This document shows positions 36,871-45,391 of a stretch of 64,000 nt of DNA, one piece after another. The position numbers and the translations under genes are program-made. Under the pieces are notes generated by a model that saw only the letters and a program-made list of their open reading frames with translations, had not been told where the DNA came from and did not search any database. Within the stretch, counting starts at the first letter, position 1, and the number at the start of each line of letters is the position of its first letter. Source of the DNA: Saccharothrix sp. NRRL B-16348 (lineage in GTDB: Bacteria > Actinomycetota > Actinomycetes > Mycobacteriales > Pseudonocardiaceae); contig NZ_LGED01000248.1 of assembly GCF_001280085.1 (NCBI RefSeq), forward strand, positions 17,027 to 81,026. Reading direction: 5' to 3'.

Positions 36871-37074
36871 GTGATCGTCGGAGACGAGCCCACCCCGCAG
36901 ACGCGGCAGCTCCTGCTCCTCATCGCGAGCGGGGCGACCGACCGGGTGATAGCGCGGGAACTCGGGCTGAGCGAACGCACGATCTGTCGCAGGATCGCGA
37001 GCCTGCAGCTGAGGCTCGGCGTGCGGACGCGGTTCCAACTGGGCGTCCTCGCCGCGACCAACGGCTGGTTGTGA
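36871..37074 (+). CDS. Stand-alone LuxR-type HTH protein, 67 residues
   Basis: A bare GerE/LuxR helix-turn-helix (LLLLIASGATDRVIARELGLSERTICRRIASLQ) with no sensor domain, GTG start. It resembles the C-terminus of the regulator at 4107-4745 (same RTxxRR and RFQxG positions). Either a small autonomous regulator or the surviving end of a larger one. Confidence 0.7.
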   Translation: MIVGDEPTPQTRQLLLLIASGATDRVIARELGLSERTICRRIASLQLRLGVRTRFQLGVLAATNGWL

Positions 37075-37097
37075 GCGGTTCGCCCGGCGGAACGCGG

Positions 37098-37130
37098 AGG
37101 GGTTGCGCCACCGCCGGTGTCGCAACCCCT
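37098..37130. terminator. Bidirectional terminator
   Basis: AGGGGTTGCG and CGCAACCCCT form a 10-bp stem with a 13-base loop, followed by TTTCC, between convergent genes. Confidence 0.65.
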
Positions 37131-37157
37131 TTCCGCGCTGAACGCCGTCGAAGGGCG

Positions 37158-37838
37158 TCAGCGCCGTTGGATGCCTTCGGGCTCGCCGTCGAGCGGGATC
37201 GTGCCGGAATCGCCACCGGACGGCAGTTGCACGTGGACGTGCCCGTTGCCGGCGTCGACGTTGATCACGTCGAGTTGCAGCGCCGCCACCGACCACGTCT
37301 GCAGCGCCAGGTCCCGCTGGTGCCCCGCCAGGGTGACCAGGTCGCCGCCGAGCGGCCCGGTCGCGGCGACCGCGGCCGCGAAGCCGTCGGCCGCGGTGGC
37401 GAGCTGGCGGACGGAGGTCCGCATGGCGGTCCGGGCGACGTTCACGCCGTTGCCCGACGACGGTGTCTCCTCGTACCGCTTGACCTCGGCGGACAGCACC
37501 GTGCGCCACCCGTCGACCTCGTGCGCGGTGAGTGGGCCTCTCGGCGTGTCACGGCTGAGCGGCGCTGCTTTCGCCATTGCCTGCAACACCGGGGTCAGGC
37601 GGTCCCGGCTGCCCCGGGCCAGCTCGGTCAGCTGCCCGATCTGCTCGACGTCGCGCCGCGCTTCCGCCTGTTCCAGCTCGGCGATCCGGCGCTCGGTCGC
37701 GTCGGGACCGGAGGTCCACGTGCCGATCACGAAGGCGAGCGCGAAACCGAGCACGAAAACGGTGAGCAGTCCGGCGAGGCGTTGCGCCCGTGACGCCGAC
37801 CGCGGGGTCCGGGACTTGGCGGGACGGTTCTTGGCCAT
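37158..37838 (-). CDS. Membrane-anchored hypothetical protein, 226 residues
   Basis: A short basic N-terminus, one membrane segment (about 20-42, LLTVFVLGFALAFVIGTW), then an extracellular helical region that begins as a likely coiled coil (RRIAELEQAEARRDVEQI). No family recognised. GGAGGAAA precedes ATG. The neighbouring ThuA gene upstream ends in a strong terminator, so it is probably transcribed alone. Confidence 0.7.
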   Translation of the reverse strand: MAKNRPAKSRTPRSASRAQRLAGLLTVFVLGFALAFVIGTWTSGPDATERRIAELEQAEARRDVEQIGQLTELARGSRDRLTPVLQAMAKAAPLSRDTPRGPLTAHEVDGWRTVLSAEVKRYEETPSSGNGVNVARTAMRTSVRQLATAADGFAAAVAATGPLGGDLVTLAGHQRDLALQTWSVAALQLDVINVDAGNGHVHVQLPSGGDSGTIPLDGEPEGIQRR

Positions 37839-37870
37839 GCGTTTCCTCCTCGGGGAAGGTGAGCGGTGCG

Positions 37871-37898
37871 GGGGTGGTGGCGCCGGCGCCACCACCCC
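37871..37898 (-). terminator. 28-bp perfect palindrome after the ThuA/dehydrogenase gene
   Basis: Arms GGGGTGGTGGCGCC and GGCGCCACCACCCC, 9 bases beyond the stop on the minus strand. Confidence 0.6.
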
Positions 37899-37907
37899 GT
37901 GTCGGCG

Positions 37908-40900
37908 CTAGGACAAGGCCCACCGCTGGTTGGACCCGCCGTGGCAGGTCCAGGTGATCAGCGCGGTGCCGTCCGCGGAGCCGGCGCCGTAGGCGTCGAG
38001 GCACTTGCCGCCGTTGCGGATCGTGCCGTCCGACTGCACGGACCAGTTCTGCGTGGCCGCCCCGTTGCAGGTGCGCAACTGGACGGCGGTGCCGTCACCG
38101 GCGGAGGTGCCGTTGAGGTCCATGCACTTGCCGAGCGTGCGCAGCGTGCTGCCCTCGACGGTCCACTTCTGGTACGGGTGGCCGGCGCACGGCCACAGCT
38201 GCACGGCGGTGCCGTCGGCGGAGCTGCCCGAGTTGGGCGTGACGCACTTGTCGCCGACACCGGTGATCTGCTTGCCGGTGCCGCCGCCGGTGTCGCCGCC
38301 CGACGCCACACCCTTGCCGATGAAGGTCATGGAGTCGACGTCGAACGAGTTGTTCGTGCTCGCCTTGAACACCATGAACAGCTCGACCGTGCCGCTCGGT
38401 TTGGTCACGTTGACGGCGGGCCGGCTCACGTAGTTGTTCCAGCCGCCCGTGCTGCCGACGGGCGCCGAGGCGATCAGGGCGCCCGTCGGTGAGCCGGCGC
38501 GCAGCTCGATCGTGCCACCGCCCGACGGCGAGGACACCCGGAACGACACCTGGTCGATGCCGGTGAAGTTGACCGTGCGGTAGGAGACCCAGTCGTTGTC
38601 GCTGATGTCGCCGATCCGGGCGTCGGCCTCGGCCTCGGTCTGCGACACGACCCGAACACCGGACGAGCCCGTGAAGAACTCGGCCTGCTTGTGCTTGGGC
38701 TGCAACAGGACCTGCGCGCGACCGGTCAGCCCGGTGCCGCCCGAGACGCCGTTGTCGGTGTAGGTGGCGTCCGCGACGTAGAAGGAGTTGCCCTCCGCGT
38801 GCGCGCTGTCGGTCTGCGGGTTGAGCTCACCCGTGCAGCCGGTGATCGCCGTGATCGGGTGCGCGTGCTCGTCGTGGCCCAGGGCGGGCGTCGTGGTCAC
38901 CCGGTCGCAGTCGATCGTGCCGTCCTCGGGGTCGGTCACCGACACCGAGTAGGGGATCTTGTCGCCCCAGCCGAACATCCCGCCGTGCGCCGGGGCGGTG
39001 AACGTCACCGTGGGCGCGGTGTTGCCGACCGTCACGGTCACGTTGGCCACGCCGGACTTGCCCGTCGGGTCGGTCACGGTGAGCTGGGCGTTGTAGTTCC
39101 CCCGAGCGGTGTAGGTGTGCTCGGGGTTGGCCGCGGTGGACGTGCCGCCGTCGCCGAACGTCCACTGGTAGCTCAGCCGGCCGCCCTCCGGGTCGTAGGT
39201 GCCGGCGCTGGAGAACTTCACGGTCAGCGGCACGCCGCCGGTGGACGGTGTGGCGGACGCCTTCACGACCGGGCTGCGGTCACCGGAGCGGTAGTCGATG
39301 CGGTACAGCCCGGAGTCGGTGTTGTCGCGGCCGAAACCGCCGCCCCACTCCAGCAGGTACAGCGAGCCGTCCGGGCCGAACTTGGCGTCCATCGGGGACT
39401 TGAAGCCCACGTTCGACAGGAACCGGTTGATCTTCAGCAGCTTCCCGGACGAGTCGAGCCGGAACTCGAACATCGTGCTGCGCGCCCACTCGCCGAAGAA
39501 CGGCGTCTGGTCGAAGTACGCGGGGAACTTGGTCTCCGACGGGTTGTTCGCGTCGTACCGGTAGATCGGGAACGCCATCGGCGCCTCGCCGCCGTCACCC
39601 ATCTCGGGGAACTTGTTGCCCTCCGAGACGCTGTTGCCGTACCAGACGTCCGCGGCGCGCGCAGCGGGCAGGCTGGTCAGGCCGGTGTTGTTGGGTGAGT
39701 TGTTGGTGGGCTTGGCGCAGTCGAACTTCGCGCCCGACGTGCTGTTCGCGAAGTCGTGGTCGTTGAACGGGGTGTTGTTGCCGATGCAGTACGGCCAGCC
39801 GTAGTTGCCCGGCGACGTGATCAGGTTCCACTCCACGATCCCGCCGGGACCGCGGCTCGCGTTGTCGGAACCCGCGTCGGGGCCGTAGTCGGCGGCGTAG
39901 ATCGCGCCGGTGGTGGGGTGCACGCCGAACCGGAACGGGTTGCGGAAGCCCATGACGTAGATCTCGGGCCGCGTCCGGGCCGTGCCGGGCGCGAACAGGT
40001 TGCCGGGCGGGACGGTGTAGGTGCCGTCCGGCTCGGGGTGGATGCGCAGGATCTTGCCGCGCAGGTCGTTGGTGTTGGCCGAGGTGCCCTGCGCGTCGTA
40101 CCGGGCCCGGTCGGCCCGCTCGTCGATCGGCGCGTAGCCGTCGGACGCGAACGGGTTCACGTCGTCGCCGGTGCCGATGTAGAGGTTGCCGTTCGGGCCG
40201 AACGCGAGGTAGCCGCCGGTGTGCTCCGGTTCGGCCTGCCGCGAGGACGGCACGGTCAGCACGACCTTCTCGCTGGCCGGGTCGAGCGCGTCGCCGTTGA
40301 CGGTGAACCGGGAGACCCTGGCGACCTGCTCGGTGCCGGTGGGCGAGTACATCAGGTAGACCCACTTGGTGGTGGCGAAGCCCGGGTCGAGCGCGATGCC
40401 GGTCAGGCCGTCCTCACCGCCGGTGTAGACGCTCAGCGTCGCGGCGGTGACGGTGGCGCGGGTGTCCGGCTTGTAGACCTTGACCTTGCCGCCGTACTCG
40501 GCGTAGAACACCCGCCCGTCCGGGGCCACGTCCAGCGCGGCCGGTCCGACCGTGTTGCCGTCCAGCTCGGTCTTCTCGAAGCTGGACCACACCGTCGGGC
40601 CGCAGTCGGCGGCCACCTTGGCGCCGGCCGACTCCACGCCGCCCGCGACGTGCGAGCGGAACAGCGGCTCCGCGTAGCTCGACGCCTGGTGCCCCATCGC
40701 CGTGGACCAGAGGCGACCGCCCTCGAAGTCGCGGCACCACGAGATCGGGTGGTCGGCGCCCATCCGCGACCCGCCGGCGTCGTACGTCGTCTCGTCGGCC
40801 GTCACCAGCACGTGGACGTCACCGCGGGCGTTGCGGTCGAAGTTGTACCACTCCTCGGTGCGGTTCCAGCGGTCCGGAAGCCCTTGCCCCGACGGGTGGA

Positions 40901-41381
40901 CCCGGTCGGCGACCTTGGCGGTGCCCGCCACGATGGAGGAGTGCGCGGTCATGCTCATCCCGAGCATCTGGTCCCACCACGGGAAGCTCTGCTCGATGTT
41001 CATGTCCGTCGCGTTGTGGATCGCCACCACGCCGCCGCCACCGCGGACGTACTTCTGCATCGCGGCGCGCTGGGCGTCGGTGTCCCACACCATGCCGGAG
41101 GTCTGCAACATGACCACGACGTCGAACGTCGCCAGCGCGGCGTCGTTGAAGACCGTCGAGTCCTCGCTCTTGGTCAGCTCCCACTGCCGGTCGGCGGCGA
41201 GCTCCTCGAACATCACGATGCCCGCGGGGATCGAGTCGTGGCGGTACGCCCCGGACGCCGTCTTGCTGAACACCAGGACGTGGAACCCCTCCGGGTGCGC
41301 CGACGCGACCGGAACCACCAAGCCCATCACGACAAGTGAAGCGAGTATTACTTTCTGTAGCCGTCTGAGCGCATGTCGCAT
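37908..41381 (-). CDS. Secreted ThuA-sugar dehydrogenase-PKD-CBM6-ricin multidomain protein
   Basis: 1,157 residues. Order: Sec signal (1-28, ending VASA), ThuA domain (about 30-240, FHVLVFSKTASGAYRHDSI, WWDQMLGMSMTAHSS), glucose/sorbosone dehydrogenase propeller (about 260-690, EHTGGYLAFGPNGNLYIGTGDD, GFRNPFRFGVHP, NYGWPYCIGNN), PKD domain (about 702-790, YQWTFGDGGTSTAANPEHTY), CBM6-like domain (about 897-1017), ricin/CBM13 domain (1034-1157). ThuA proteins take part in trehalose/keto-sugar metabolism. The fusion suggests that one secreted enzyme oxidises or reshapes sugars while bound to polysaccharide. The AAAGGAG site supports the start; a longer frame to 41555 is non-coding. Confidence 0.85.
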   Translation of the reverse strand: MRHALRRLQKVILASLVVMGLVVPVASAHPEGFHVLVFSKTASGAYRHDSIPAGIVMFEELAADRQWELTKSEDSTVFNDAALATFDVVVMLQTSGMVWDTDAQRAAMQKYVRGGGGVVAIHNATDMNIEQSFPWWDQMLGMSMTAHSSIVAGTAKVADRVHPSGQGLPDRWNRTEEWYNFDRNARGDVHVLVTADETTYDAGGSRMGADHPISWCRDFEGGRLWSTAMGHQASSYAEPLFRSHVAGGVESAGAKVAADCGPTVWSSFEKTELDGNTVGPAALDVAPDGRVFYAEYGGKVKVYKPDTRATVTAATLSVYTGGEDGLTGIALDPGFATTKWVYLMYSPTGTEQVARVSRFTVNGDALDPASEKVVLTVPSSRQAEPEHTGGYLAFGPNGNLYIGTGDDVNPFASDGYAPIDERADRARYDAQGTSANTNDLRGKILRIHPEPDGTYTVPPGNLFAPGTARTRPEIYVMGFRNPFRFGVHPTTGAIYAADYGPDAGSDNASRGPGGIVEWNLITSPGNYGWPYCIGNNTPFNDHDFANSTSGAKFDCAKPTNNSPNNTGLTSLPAARAADVWYGNSVSEGNKFPEMGDGGEAPMAFPIYRYDANNPSETKFPAYFDQTPFFGEWARSTMFEFRLDSSGKLLKINRFLSNVGFKSPMDAKFGPDGSLYLLEWGGGFGRDNTDSGLYRIDYRSGDRSPVVKASATPSTGGVPLTVKFSSAGTYDPEGGRLSYQWTFGDGGTSTAANPEHTYTARGNYNAQLTVTDPTGKSGVANVTVTVGNTAPTVTFTAPAHGGMFGWGDKIPYSVSVTDPEDGTIDCDRVTTTPALGHDEHAHPITAITGCTGELNPQTDSAHAEGNSFYVADATYTDNGVSGGTGLTGRAQVLLQPKHKQAEFFTGSSGVRVVSQTEAEADARIGDISDNDWVSYRTVNFTGIDQVSFRVSSPSGGGTIELRAGSPTGALIASAPVGSTGGWNNYVSRPAVNVTKPSGTVELFMVFKASTNNSFDVDSMTFIGKGVASGGDTGGGTGKQITGVGDKCVTPNSGSSADGTAVQLWPCAGHPYQKWTVEGSTLRTLGKCMDLNGTSAGDGTAVQLRTCNGAATQNWSVQSDGTIRNGGKCLDAYGAGSADGTALITWTCHGGSNQRWALS

Positions 41382-41726
41382 TGCCGTCTCTCCTTTGAGG
41401 CGAACGTCGACCGGGCATCCGACGGCGTGGCAGTCGGCCGGGACGGCGACTCGGCGACGGCGAGCGCGTCGGGTCGACCGTCTACGACTCGGCGCGAGGT
41501 GCCCGACGTCGATGTCCCGCGCAGTGAAGGTAAGCGGGACATATGGCGACGTCAATGCAAAAGTCCGTGCCTGGTTGTCGGATATTCGCCAGGTCGTCGC
41601 CGGAATGCGGCTGTCCGGCCCAACCTGTTGCTGCGTCTGCGTTCTCGGGCTGGTGTCCGCGGCGTCGGAGCTGGGCGTTCTCCGTGCTCGAACGGCTCGC
41701 CTTCGCGGTCCCGTACGGTAACGGGC
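41382..41726. other. Divergent intergenic region, ThuA protein / ROK regulator
   Basis: 345 bases. No convincing gene, ROK-type box or CebR box was seen. A relatively AT-rich stretch at about 41538-41600 (GGGACATATGGCG, GGATATTCG) may hold the promoters. Confidence 0.4.
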
Positions 41727-42893
41727 ATGTCACGTTCTACCGTCGTCGTCGGGTCCGGAAGCGGCGCTCAGGCCTGGCCCCGGCTGTCCGCGTCCTCGGG
41801 TGCGGCGTTGAGGCTGTTGTTGACGCGCGGCGGGCTTCCCCGTGCCGAGATGGCCCGCATGCTGGACCTGTCGCGGACCAGCCTGACGCGGGTGACGCGG
41901 GAGCTGCTCGAGGTTGGCCTGGTGCGGGAGGGCGTGGTCGAGCTGCGGGCGACGACCGGCCGCCCCTCCGAGGTCTTGGAGGTGGTGGCGTCGGCGCACC
42001 ACTTCCTGGGGATCAAGCTCACGGGTGACGCGTTGCACGCGGTCGTGACGGACCTGGCGGCGGCGGTGCAGGAGCAGTCGAGCGCTGCGCTCGTGGCTCC
42101 GGACGTGGACCACGTGGTCGGGCAGATCGCGGCCCTCGTCGACGACGTCCGGGGCCGGTTCCCGCGGTTGACGTCGGTCGGGATCAGCCTCGCCGGTGTG
42201 GTGACCGGCGAGCGGGGCGGAGAAGTGGTCCACCAGTCGCCGTTCCTCGGGTGGGCGGGCGACGTGCCGCTCTCGCAGCTGGTCGCGCAGGCGACGGGGT
42301 ACCCGGTGGTGGTCGAGAACGACGTGAGCGCGCTGACCGCGCTGGAGGCCTGGAGCCGGGTCGGCGCGGGTGTGTCGTCCATGGCCCTGGTCACGATCGG
42401 CGCGGGGCTGGGTTTCGGGTTCGTCATCGGCGGACGGGTGGTGCGTGGCGCCCACGGTGTCGCCGGGCGGCTGGACCACGTGGTCGTCGTCCCGGACGGG
42501 CCGGTCTGCGAGCGCGGCCACCAGGGTTGCGCGAGCGCCCTGCTCCCTGAAGGCGCGGTCGTGCGCAACGCCGGTTCGGCGGCCGGCGACTACCGGGCGG
42601 TCATCGAAGCGGCACGTGCCGGGGACGGTCCGGAGCGCCGGGCGGTCGAGGCCGCCGGTGTGGCGCTGGGGCGGCTGATCGGCCTCATCCAGAACACGGT
42701 CGACCCGGAGAAGGTGGTGCTCACCGGCGAGGGGTTGGACACCTACCGCGTCGCGGCCGACGTCGTGCACGCCGAGATCGACCGGCTGGTCGAGGGCGGG
42801 GTCGACAGCGCCGTGCTGGACGTGCAGGGCTTCGACTTCTCGGAGTGGGCACGCGCGGCGGCGGGCGGCGCGATCTTCTCCCTGCTGACCTGA
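41727..42893 (+). CDS. ROK-family transcriptional regulator (first copy)
   Basis: 388 residues. N-terminal winged HTH (RAEMARMLDLSRTSLTRVTRELLEVGLV) and an actin-like ROK sugar-kinase fold (GISLAGVVTG, VVENDVSALTALEAW, ALVTIGAGLGFGFV). The zinc motif, normally CxCGxxGCxE, is CERGHQGCAS, lacking the second Cys and the Glu. It has about the same layout as the ROK protein at 60381. Next to GH36 and a ROK-type box, so it is a candidate binder; its own promoter shows no box. Confidence 0.88.
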   Translation: MSRSTVVVGSGSGAQAWPRLSASSGAALRLLLTRGGLPRAEMARMLDLSRTSLTRVTRELLEVGLVREGVVELRATTGRPSEVLEVVASAHHFLGIKLTGDALHAVVTDLAAAVQEQSSAALVAPDVDHVVGQIAALVDDVRGRFPRLTSVGISLAGVVTGERGGEVVHQSPFLGWAGDVPLSQLVAQATGYPVVVENDVSALTALEAWSRVGAGVSSMALVTIGAGLGFGFVIGGRVVRGAHGVAGRLDHVVVVPDGPVCERGHQGCASALLPEGAVVRNAGSAAGDYRAVIEAARAGDGPERRAVEAAGVALGRLIGLIQNTVDPEKVVLTGEGLDTYRVAADVVHAEIDRLVEGGVDSAVLDVQGFDFSEWARAAAGGAIFSLLT

Positions 42894-42900
42894 AAGCCGC

Positions 42901-42943
42901 TTTGTTACGTAGGTTGACAATCCCCTGGGGCGGCTCTTAGCGT
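42901..42943 (+). promoter_or_regulatory. ROK-type operator and overlapping promoter for GH36
   Basis: TTTGTTA-N7-TGACAAT at 42901-42921. TTGACA (42914-42919), 18-base spacer, TAGCGT (42938-42943). The operator covers the -35. The region to about 42992 is a near-copy of 47180-47273 (about 86 percent identical over the first 71 bases). Confidence 0.6.
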
Positions 42944-43110
42944 GTGCGGGCACGGGCGATCGGCTCGACCCGCGCACCGTGCCGCCGTCAAGCCGCCTAC
43001 GGCTGCGGACCGGACCTCGGCTGGCGCCGTACCTGTCATCGGCACGTGCTCGATGACGCGGGCTTCGAACCGTCCGAGGCGGAGCGGGACTGGACGTCGA
43101 AGGGGAGACC

Positions 43111-45300
43111 GTGGAGCAAGAGCTGGTCGTGCCGGGTCGTGGGGGAGAGCCGACGAGCGGCGAGGCGTCGTGGCCCGGTCATCCGGTCGTGCTGGCGGCG
43201 GGCGGTGTCGCCCTCGTGCTGGCGCCGCAGGTCGAGGGTCTGCCGGAGGTGCTGCACTGGGGCGCGGACCTCGGCCCGCTCGACGTGGCGGAACTCGACC
43301 AGTTCCGGCTCGTACGGGAACGCGGGGTGTCGTCCAGCGCGCTGGACGAGCCGTGGCCGTTCACCCTGGCGCCCGGTGAGGGTGACGGGTGGGCGGGAGC
43401 CCCGGGTCTGCTGCTGGAGCGGGACGGCGGCCCGTTCCGTCCTCGCTGGCACGTCGACGGGTTCTCCGTCACGTCCACCGACGTCACGGTGACCGCCTGG
43501 TCCGCGGGTGTCGCGTTGGAGATCGATCTGGGCTTGGACGCGCACGGCGTTCTCCGCGTGCGCCAACGGGTGCGCAACGAGGGCTCGACGCCGGTGCGCG
43601 TCGCCATCGCCGACACGGTGCTGCCCTTGGACGACCGGGCGACCGAGCTGCTCGACTTCACCGGCCGCTGGACGCGCGAACGGGTGCCGCAGCGGCGTCC
43701 CCGCACCCAGGGGACGCTGGTGCGCGAGTCCCGGCGCGGGCGCACCGGTCACGACTCACCGACGTTGCTGGTCGCGGGCACCCCGGGCTTCGGCGACCGC
43801 CACGGCGAGCTGTGGGCTGCCCACCTGGCCTGGAGCGGCGACGCGCGCTACCGCGTCGACGACCTGCCCGAGGGGCGGGTCGCGATCGGCGTCGGGGAGC
43901 TGCTCCGCCCCGGCGAGGTCGAACTGGCCGCGGGGGAGACCTTCGAGACCCCGGACGGCGTCTTCGCCTGGTCGGACCGCGGGCTCGACGGGCTGTCGGC
44001 CCGCCTGCACGCGTCGCTGCGCGACCGGCCGCACCACCCGGTGTCACCGCGACCGGTCGTGCTGAACACGTGGGAGGCCGTCTACTACGACCACGACCTC
44101 GCGACCCTGCGCCGGCTGGCCGACATCGCCGCCGACATCGGCGTGGAGAGGTTCGTGCTGGACGACGGCTGGTTCCACGGCAGGCGCGACGACCGCGCGG
44201 GGCTCGGCGACTGGGTGGTGGACGAGGCGGTGTGGCCCGACGGCCTGCACCCCCTGGTCGACCACGTGCGCGGGCTGGGCCTGCAGTTCGGGCTGTGGGT
44301 CGAGCCGGAGATGGTCAACCTCGACTCCGACCTGGCCCGCGCGCACCCCGACTGGCTGCTCACCCCGGACGCCGACCGGGCGCGGACCATGCGCCACCAG
44401 CACGTGCTCGACCTCGCGCTGCCCGAGGTCCGCGAGCACCTGCTCAAGCACCTGTCCGCGCTGCTGGACGAGTACGACATCGCCTACCTCAAGTGGGACC
44501 AGAACCGCGACCTGCTCGAAGCCACCCACCTCGGCCGCGCCGGCGTCGACGCGCAGGTCCGCGCCCTCTACGACCTCCTGGACACCCTGCGCGCCCGGTA
44601 CCCGGCACTGGAGATCGAGTCGTGCGCCTCCGGCGGCGCGCGCGTCGACCTCGGCATCCTGGAGCGCACCGACCGGGTCTGGGCGTCGGACTCCAACGAC
44701 CCCCTCGAACGCAGCCGGCTGCAACGCTGGACCGAACTGCTGCTGCCGCCGGAGCTGATCGGCAGCCACGTCGGCCCGGCCCACTCCCACACCTCCGGCC
44801 GCCACGCCGACCTCGGCTTCCGCATCGCCACCACCCTGTTCGCCTCACCCGGCCTCGAATGGGACCTCACCACCTGCGGCCCGGACGAGCTGGACGCCCT
44901 GACCGCGTGGATCGACTTCTACCGACGCGTGCGTCCCACCCTGCACACCGGCGAACTCGTCCACGCCACCCCGACCGACGGGGGAGCGCTGCTCACCGGA
45001 GCGGTCGCCCCCGACCGCGCCCACGCGCTGTACCGCCTGTCCCGCACCGACTCCGGCGACCGCGCCGTGCCGCCCCCGCTCCGCCTGCCCGGCCTCGACC
45101 CGACGCGCCGGTACCGGGTGCGCGTGGTCGACGAACTGCCCGCGCCCCGGCTGCTCGACGTCCGGCCACCGGCGTGGATCTCCGCCGGCACGGTCGTCGC
45201 CACGGGGCGCGTGCTGGCCGAAGCCGGACTGGCCGCGCCACTGCTCGCCCCGGCCAACGCTCTCGTGCTCGAACTCACCGCCGTGGACGGAGGTGCTTGA
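43111..45300 (+). CDS. GH36 alpha-galactosidase
   Basis: 729 residues, cytoplasmic (no signal peptide), GTG start with GGGAGA upstream. N-terminal beta domain, then a barrel with LNTWEAVYYDHD, LDDGWFHGRRDD, GLWVEPEMVN, nucleophile Asp463 in YLKWDQNR and acid/base Asp527 in ASDSNDP. It would remove alpha-1,6-galactose from imported galactomannan or raffinose-type oligosaccharides. Followed by GH35 after 91 bases, probably one transcript driven by the ROK-controlled promoter. Confidence 0.92.
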   Translation: MEQELVVPGRGGEPTSGEASWPGHPVVLAAGGVALVLAPQVEGLPEVLHWGADLGPLDVAELDQFRLVRERGVSSSALDEPWPFTLAPGEGDGWAGAPGLLLERDGGPFRPRWHVDGFSVTSTDVTVTAWSAGVALEIDLGLDAHGVLRVRQRVRNEGSTPVRVAIADTVLPLDDRATELLDFTGRWTRERVPQRRPRTQGTLVRESRRGRTGHDSPTLLVAGTPGFGDRHGELWAAHLAWSGDARYRVDDLPEGRVAIGVGELLRPGEVELAAGETFETPDGVFAWSDRGLDGLSARLHASLRDRPHHPVSPRPVVLNTWEAVYYDHDLATLRRLADIAADIGVERFVLDDGWFHGRRDDRAGLGDWVVDEAVWPDGLHPLVDHVRGLGLQFGLWVEPEMVNLDSDLARAHPDWLLTPDADRARTMRHQHVLDLALPEVREHLLKHLSALLDEYDIAYLKWDQNRDLLEATHLGRAGVDAQVRALYDLLDTLRARYPALEIESCASGGARVDLGILERTDRVWASDSNDPLERSRLQRWTELLLPPELIGSHVGPAHSHTSGRHADLGFRIATTLFASPGLEWDLTTCGPDELDALTAWIDFYRRVRPTLHTGELVHATPTDGGALLTGAVAPDRAHALYRLSRTDSGDRAVPPPLRLPGLDPTRRYRVRVVDELPAPRLLDVRPPAWISAGTVVATGRVLAEAGLAAPLLAPANALVLELTAVDGGA

Positions 45301-45391
45301 CCGGTGTCGTCCAGGGCCCTCGTCTTCGCGCCGACGAGCACCGCGCCCCCGTCCTGGTCCACTTTCGAGCCGCGCGCCACCGGAGGCGACC

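Noticed and set aside
41482..41733. Minus-strand ORF in the ThuA/ROK intergenic region
   Set aside because: No ribosome site, no family, composition unlike neighbouring genes.
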